Positions 6,082-7,866 of a stretch of DNA of 7,866 nucleotides are shown one piece after another. How positions within the stretch are numbered: position 1 is the first letter of the stretch; the number at the start of each line of letters is the position of its first letter. Origin of the DNA: an uncultured Ruminococcus sp. (GTDB lineage Bacteria > Bacillota > Clostridia > Oscillospirales > Acutalibacteraceae); contig CADBSZ010000042.1 of assembly GCA_902797525.1 (NCBI GenBank), positions 1 through 7,866 on the forward strand, in the 5' to 3' direction. The notes beneath the pieces were generated by a model. That model was not told the origin of the DNA. It did not search any database and saw nothing but the letters and a program-made list of their open reading frames with translations. Made by a program: the position numbers and the translations under genes.

Positions 6082-6143
6082 AAATGCATGGCATTTAAAA
6101 TATATTGCATATATACTAGTATTATATTACACCATTATTGCAT
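6082..6143. promoter_or_regulatory. candidate operator sites between the divergent AraC genes
   Basis: TGCAT occurs at 6085-6089, 6106-6110 and 6139-6143; the first two starts are 21 bp apart (two helical turns) and the next 33 bp on. The last two share the longer direct repeat TATTGCAT. The first lies in a perfect inverted repeat, AAATGC-ATG-GCATTT (6082-6096), over the weak -35 of regulator 2. A second palindrome, ATACTAGTAT (6113-6122), lies just before the two predicted transcription starts. AraC proteins commonly bind direct repeats about 21 bp apart, so autoregulation is plausible but inferred. Confidence 0.4.
6088..6117 (+). promoter_or_regulatory. possible promoter of AraC-family regulator 2
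   Basis: ATGGCA (6088-6093), an 18-base spacer and TATACT (6112-6117). The -10 is good and the -35 is weak (four of six consensus bases), as expected for an activator-dependent promoter. The start would be near 6124. The region is so AT-rich that other pairs are possible. Confidence 0.35.
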
Positions 6144-6152
6144 TTTTTTCAA
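6124..6152 (-). promoter_or_regulatory. promoter of AraC-family regulator 1
   Basis: On the minus strand TTGAAA (6152-6147), a 17-base spacer and TAATAT (6129-6124). The start would be near 6117, with a leader of about 75 bases. The -35 box lies only 6 bases from the ribosome site of the opposite gene, so this promoter sits inside the leader of regulator 2. Confidence 0.6.
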
Positions 6153-6175
6153 TAGCGCAAGGAGTCATTTAAGAA

Positions 6176-7015
6176 ATGGATTATCAATACGATGTGGTGA
6201 ATTATAATAAAAACATTCCCGCGACAATCATGCAACTAAACCTATCGTCCGACACCCACAAGACCGAGCTTCAATGGCACCGAGAGCCTGAAATCGTTTA
6301 TGTGATGGATGGCACCTCGGAGTGCAGCCGCAACGGCGAATCTCAAATTGTGGAGAAGGGCGATTTTATTTTATTCAACAGCGAGGATGTGCATTTGGTG
6401 CGTCCGGTCGAGGGCACCAGCTGCAGCCTGTTGTGCGTCAATTTTTCCTTTGAATACATCCGTATGTTCTGCAAATCGGTTGACAGCCTGTTTTTTGATC
6501 CCAACGAGCATCCGGAAACGCGGCCTGAAATCATCCGTGTGCTGCAGTGCATTTCCGAGGTGAACGCCAACGGCGACTATGCCTCGCTGATTCAGATTGC
6601 GTACATCAACAAGCTTTATTACCTGCTGCTGACCAAGTGCGTGTGCTTCCGCCGCGCGTCCGGCAACGCGATGTCGCCCAAGCGTGATTTTTCCTATGCC
6701 AAAACCGCCATCGCCTATATCAACGAAAACTTCCGCCGTGAGATTTCACTCGATGAAATTTCGGGCGTGGTCAGCCTGTCGCCGTCCTATTTTTCAAAGT
6801 ATTTTAAGAACGTCACGCAGGTCAGCTTTTCGGAATATCTGGCAAATTTGCGCCTTGAAAACGCGATTAACGACATGCTCAAGCTCAACTCCACCGTGTC
6901 GACCGCCGCGTTTGAAAATGGTTTTGCAAATGTTAAATCCTTTATTACCCAATGCAAAAAGGTGTATCACTGCACGCCGGCGCAGTATAAAAAGAAGCTG
7001 GTTGCCAAACGGTAA
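6176..7015 (+). CDS. AraC-family transcriptional regulator 2
   Basis: A DNA-binding regulator of 279 residues. The N-terminal cupin-like domain (about residues 16-90) has LQWHREPEIVYVMDGTSEC followed by VEKGDFILFNSEDVHLV, the usual histidine-bearing sensor barrel of sugar-type AraC regulators. The C-terminal domain (about 175-275) carries the two helix-turn-helix units ISLDEISGVVSLSPSYFSKY and STVSTAAFENGFANVKSFIT, ending CKKVYHCTPAQYKKK, all in the expected register. The start at ATG 6176 has AAGGAG at 6159-6164, a rather long spacing of 11 bases, which may mean modest translation; I see no better start. It differs clearly in sequence from regulator 1 beyond the shared fold, so they are not a recent duplication. 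It is followed by a strong terminator and is a single-gene unit. Its ligand and targets are unknown. Confidence 0.9.
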   Translation: MDYQYDVVNYNKNIPATIMQLNLSSDTHKTELQWHREPEIVYVMDGTSECSRNGESQIVEKGDFILFNSEDVHLVRPVEGTSCSLLCVNFSFEYIRMFCKSVDSLFFDPNEHPETRPEIIRVLQCISEVNANGDYASLIQIAYINKLYYLLLTKCVCFRRASGNAMSPKRDFSYAKTAIAYINENFRREISLDEISGVVSLSPSYFSKYFKNVTQVSFSEYLANLRLENAINDMLKLNSTVSTAAFENGFANVKSFITQCKKVYHCTPAQYKKKLVAKR

Positions 7016-7030
7016 CACTCAAATACAAAC

Positions 7031-7069
7031 AAAAGCACTTTCAGCTCAGCTTGCCGAAAGTGCTTTTTT
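7031..7069. terminator. bidirectional terminator between AraC-family regulator 2 and the HAD hydrolase
   Basis: AAAAGCACTTTC (7031-7042) and GAAAGTGCTTTT (7056-7067) make a perfect 12-bp stem with a 13-base loop. The plus strand ends in six T; the minus strand ends TTTTGTTTG, slightly weaker. It lies 15 bases after the regulator stop and 1 base beyond the hydrolase stop. Confidence 0.9.
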
Positions 7070-7070
7070 G

Positions 7071-7802
7071 TCAGTCAAACAAATAGGTTTTCATTTTATA
7101 GACGTCGCCGTCCATAATCGTGTAGGTGCTGCGCAGCTCGCCGTCGATAGCGGGCGAAATGCTCTGGTGAATATACAGGCTGTCAATGCCAAAATCCGCC
7201 GCGCCGCCGATGTCTGATCGAAAATCATTACCAATCATCACCGAATCCTTATTTTTAAGCCCATAGCGGTCAAAAAGAATCTGATAATAATGCGCGTCAG
7301 GCTTGGAGCACTCCTCGTCGGAGCTGATGACTATGCCGTCAAAATACGGCGTCAGGCCGAGCATATTCAGCTCGTTTTCGGTAAAACTGCGTTGGGCATT
7401 GGAGAGCAGATAAATCCTTCCGCCATTTGCTTTGATGGCGTCGAGCAGGTCAACAACGCCGTCATAAAGCTTAATATATTTGGTTGAGAAGCAACGGAAC
7501 ACCTCGCAGATTTCGAGCACGGTTGCTTTTTTTGTCTTCACACCCTTTTGTGTAAAAAGCCTGCGGAACACCTTTTCAATTTGTATATCAATGACTTCAT
7601 ATTCCGGGTGGCGCCTGTGCGCCGCTCTTTTTTCTTTGTCAACCAACCTTCCGTACTCACGACCAAGCTCTTTGAAGGTATACGACGCGCCGTAATAGCC
7701 GTAGAGAATCGCCATTTTCTTCCACAGCTGCGCGCTCCACTCGTCGGTGTTGATGTCAATTAAGGTGCCGTAAAGGTCAAAAATAAAATTCTTGTATTTC
7801 AT
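7071..7802 (-). CDS. HAD-superfamily hydrolase, subfamily IA type, DLYGT nucleophile motif
   Basis: A 243-residue cytoplasmic Rossmann-fold hydrolase. Motif I is FIFDLYGTLID (residues 6-16), with nucleophile Asp9. Motif II is LLSNAQ (Ser), motif III is the lysine in CSKPDAHYYQIL, and motif IV is GNDFRSDIGGA with its two aspartates. A helical cap lies between motifs I and II (about 17-110). In phosphatases of this superfamily the residue two after the nucleophile is normally Asp; here it is Tyr, the pattern of L-2-haloacid dehalogenases (DxYGT) and of many uncharacterised clostridial proteins. The substrate is therefore open: phosphatase, dehalogenase-like or other. The ATG at 7802 has a modest GGTG ribosome site 5 bases upstream; the ATG at 7820 has none. 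It has its own promoter and a shared terminator, so it is probably transcribed alone. Confidence 0.88.
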   Translation of the reverse strand: MKYKNFIFDLYGTLIDINTDEWSAQLWKKMAILYGYYGASYTFKELGREYGRLVDKEKRAAHRRHPEYEVIDIQIEKVFRRLFTQKGVKTKKATVLEICEVFRCFSTKYIKLYDGVVDLLDAIKANGGRIYLLSNAQRSFTENELNMLGLTPYFDGIVISSDEECSKPDAHYYQILFDRYGLKNKDSVMIGNDFRSDIGGAADFGIDSLYIHQSISPAIDGELRSTYTIMDGDVYKMKTYLFD

Positions 7803-7831
7803 GGATTCACCACATTTCATGTAATATATTT

Positions 7832-7860
7832 ATTGTACCAATTTCGACGGAGAATTGCAA
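7832..7860 (-). promoter_or_regulatory. promoter of the HAD hydrolase
   Basis: On the minus strand TTGCAA (7860-7855), a 17-base spacer and TACAAT (7837-7832), the same boxes as the pncC promoter. The start would be near 7825, about 22 bases before the ATG at 7802. The gene to the right is outside the window. Confidence 0.7.
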
Positions 7861-7866
7861 TACTTA

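Overview
The window looks like an ordinary chromosomal housekeeping stretch from an anaerobic Firmicute, most likely a Clostridia member of the Oscillospirales/Ruminococcaceae type. This rests on AGGAGG-like ribosome binding sites, sigma-A-type promoters with 17-bp spacers, strong rho-independent terminators, short intergenic gaps and the protein families present. The taxonomic placement is inference. I see no phage, transposase, CRISPR array, tRNA or rRNA gene.

Layout. (1) 1-732, minus: N-terminal half of 4-alpha-glucanotransferase (malQ), cut by the window edge, with its own promoter at 818-846. (2) 733-1322: the only long non-coding stretch. It holds the malQ leader and promoter, a cluster of three 57-bp repeat units with a 14-bp tandem triplication and a REP-like hairpin, and the ilvB terminator. 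(3) 4484 down to 1323, minus: rsmE (16S rRNA m3U1498 methyltransferase), mtn (MTA/SAH nucleosidase) and ilvB (acetolactate synthase large subunit). rsmE and mtn are tightly linked. ilvB follows 68 bp later and has a near-consensus promoter whose -35 box contains the mtn stop codon. (4) 4626-5189, plus: pncC, a stand-alone CinA C-terminal domain, divergent from rsmE; both promoters appear to use one palindromic TTGCAA as their -35 box. (5) 5236-7015: two divergently transcribed AraC-family regulators with a 133-bp AT-rich control region between them that carries repeated TGCAT sites and two palindromes. (6) 7071-7802, minus: a HAD-superfamily hydrolase with a DLYGT nucleophile motif.

How the parts may work together. 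RsmE produces S-adenosylhomocysteine and MTAN destroys it, so their pairing makes metabolic sense. PncC salvages NMN in NAD metabolism, IlvB starts branched-chain amino acid synthesis and MalQ handles maltodextrins; these look like independent housekeeping functions rather than one pathway. The targets of the AraC pair are not visible here. Both convergent gene pairs (pncC/AraC-1 and AraC-2/HAD) are separated by a single bidirectional terminator hairpin lying next to a stop codon.

I did not find a convincing undescribed multi-gene system. The most interesting signals are regulatory and structural: the shared -35 divergent promoter, the repeat cluster, the ilvB promoter built into the mtn stop codon, and the control region between the AraC regulators.
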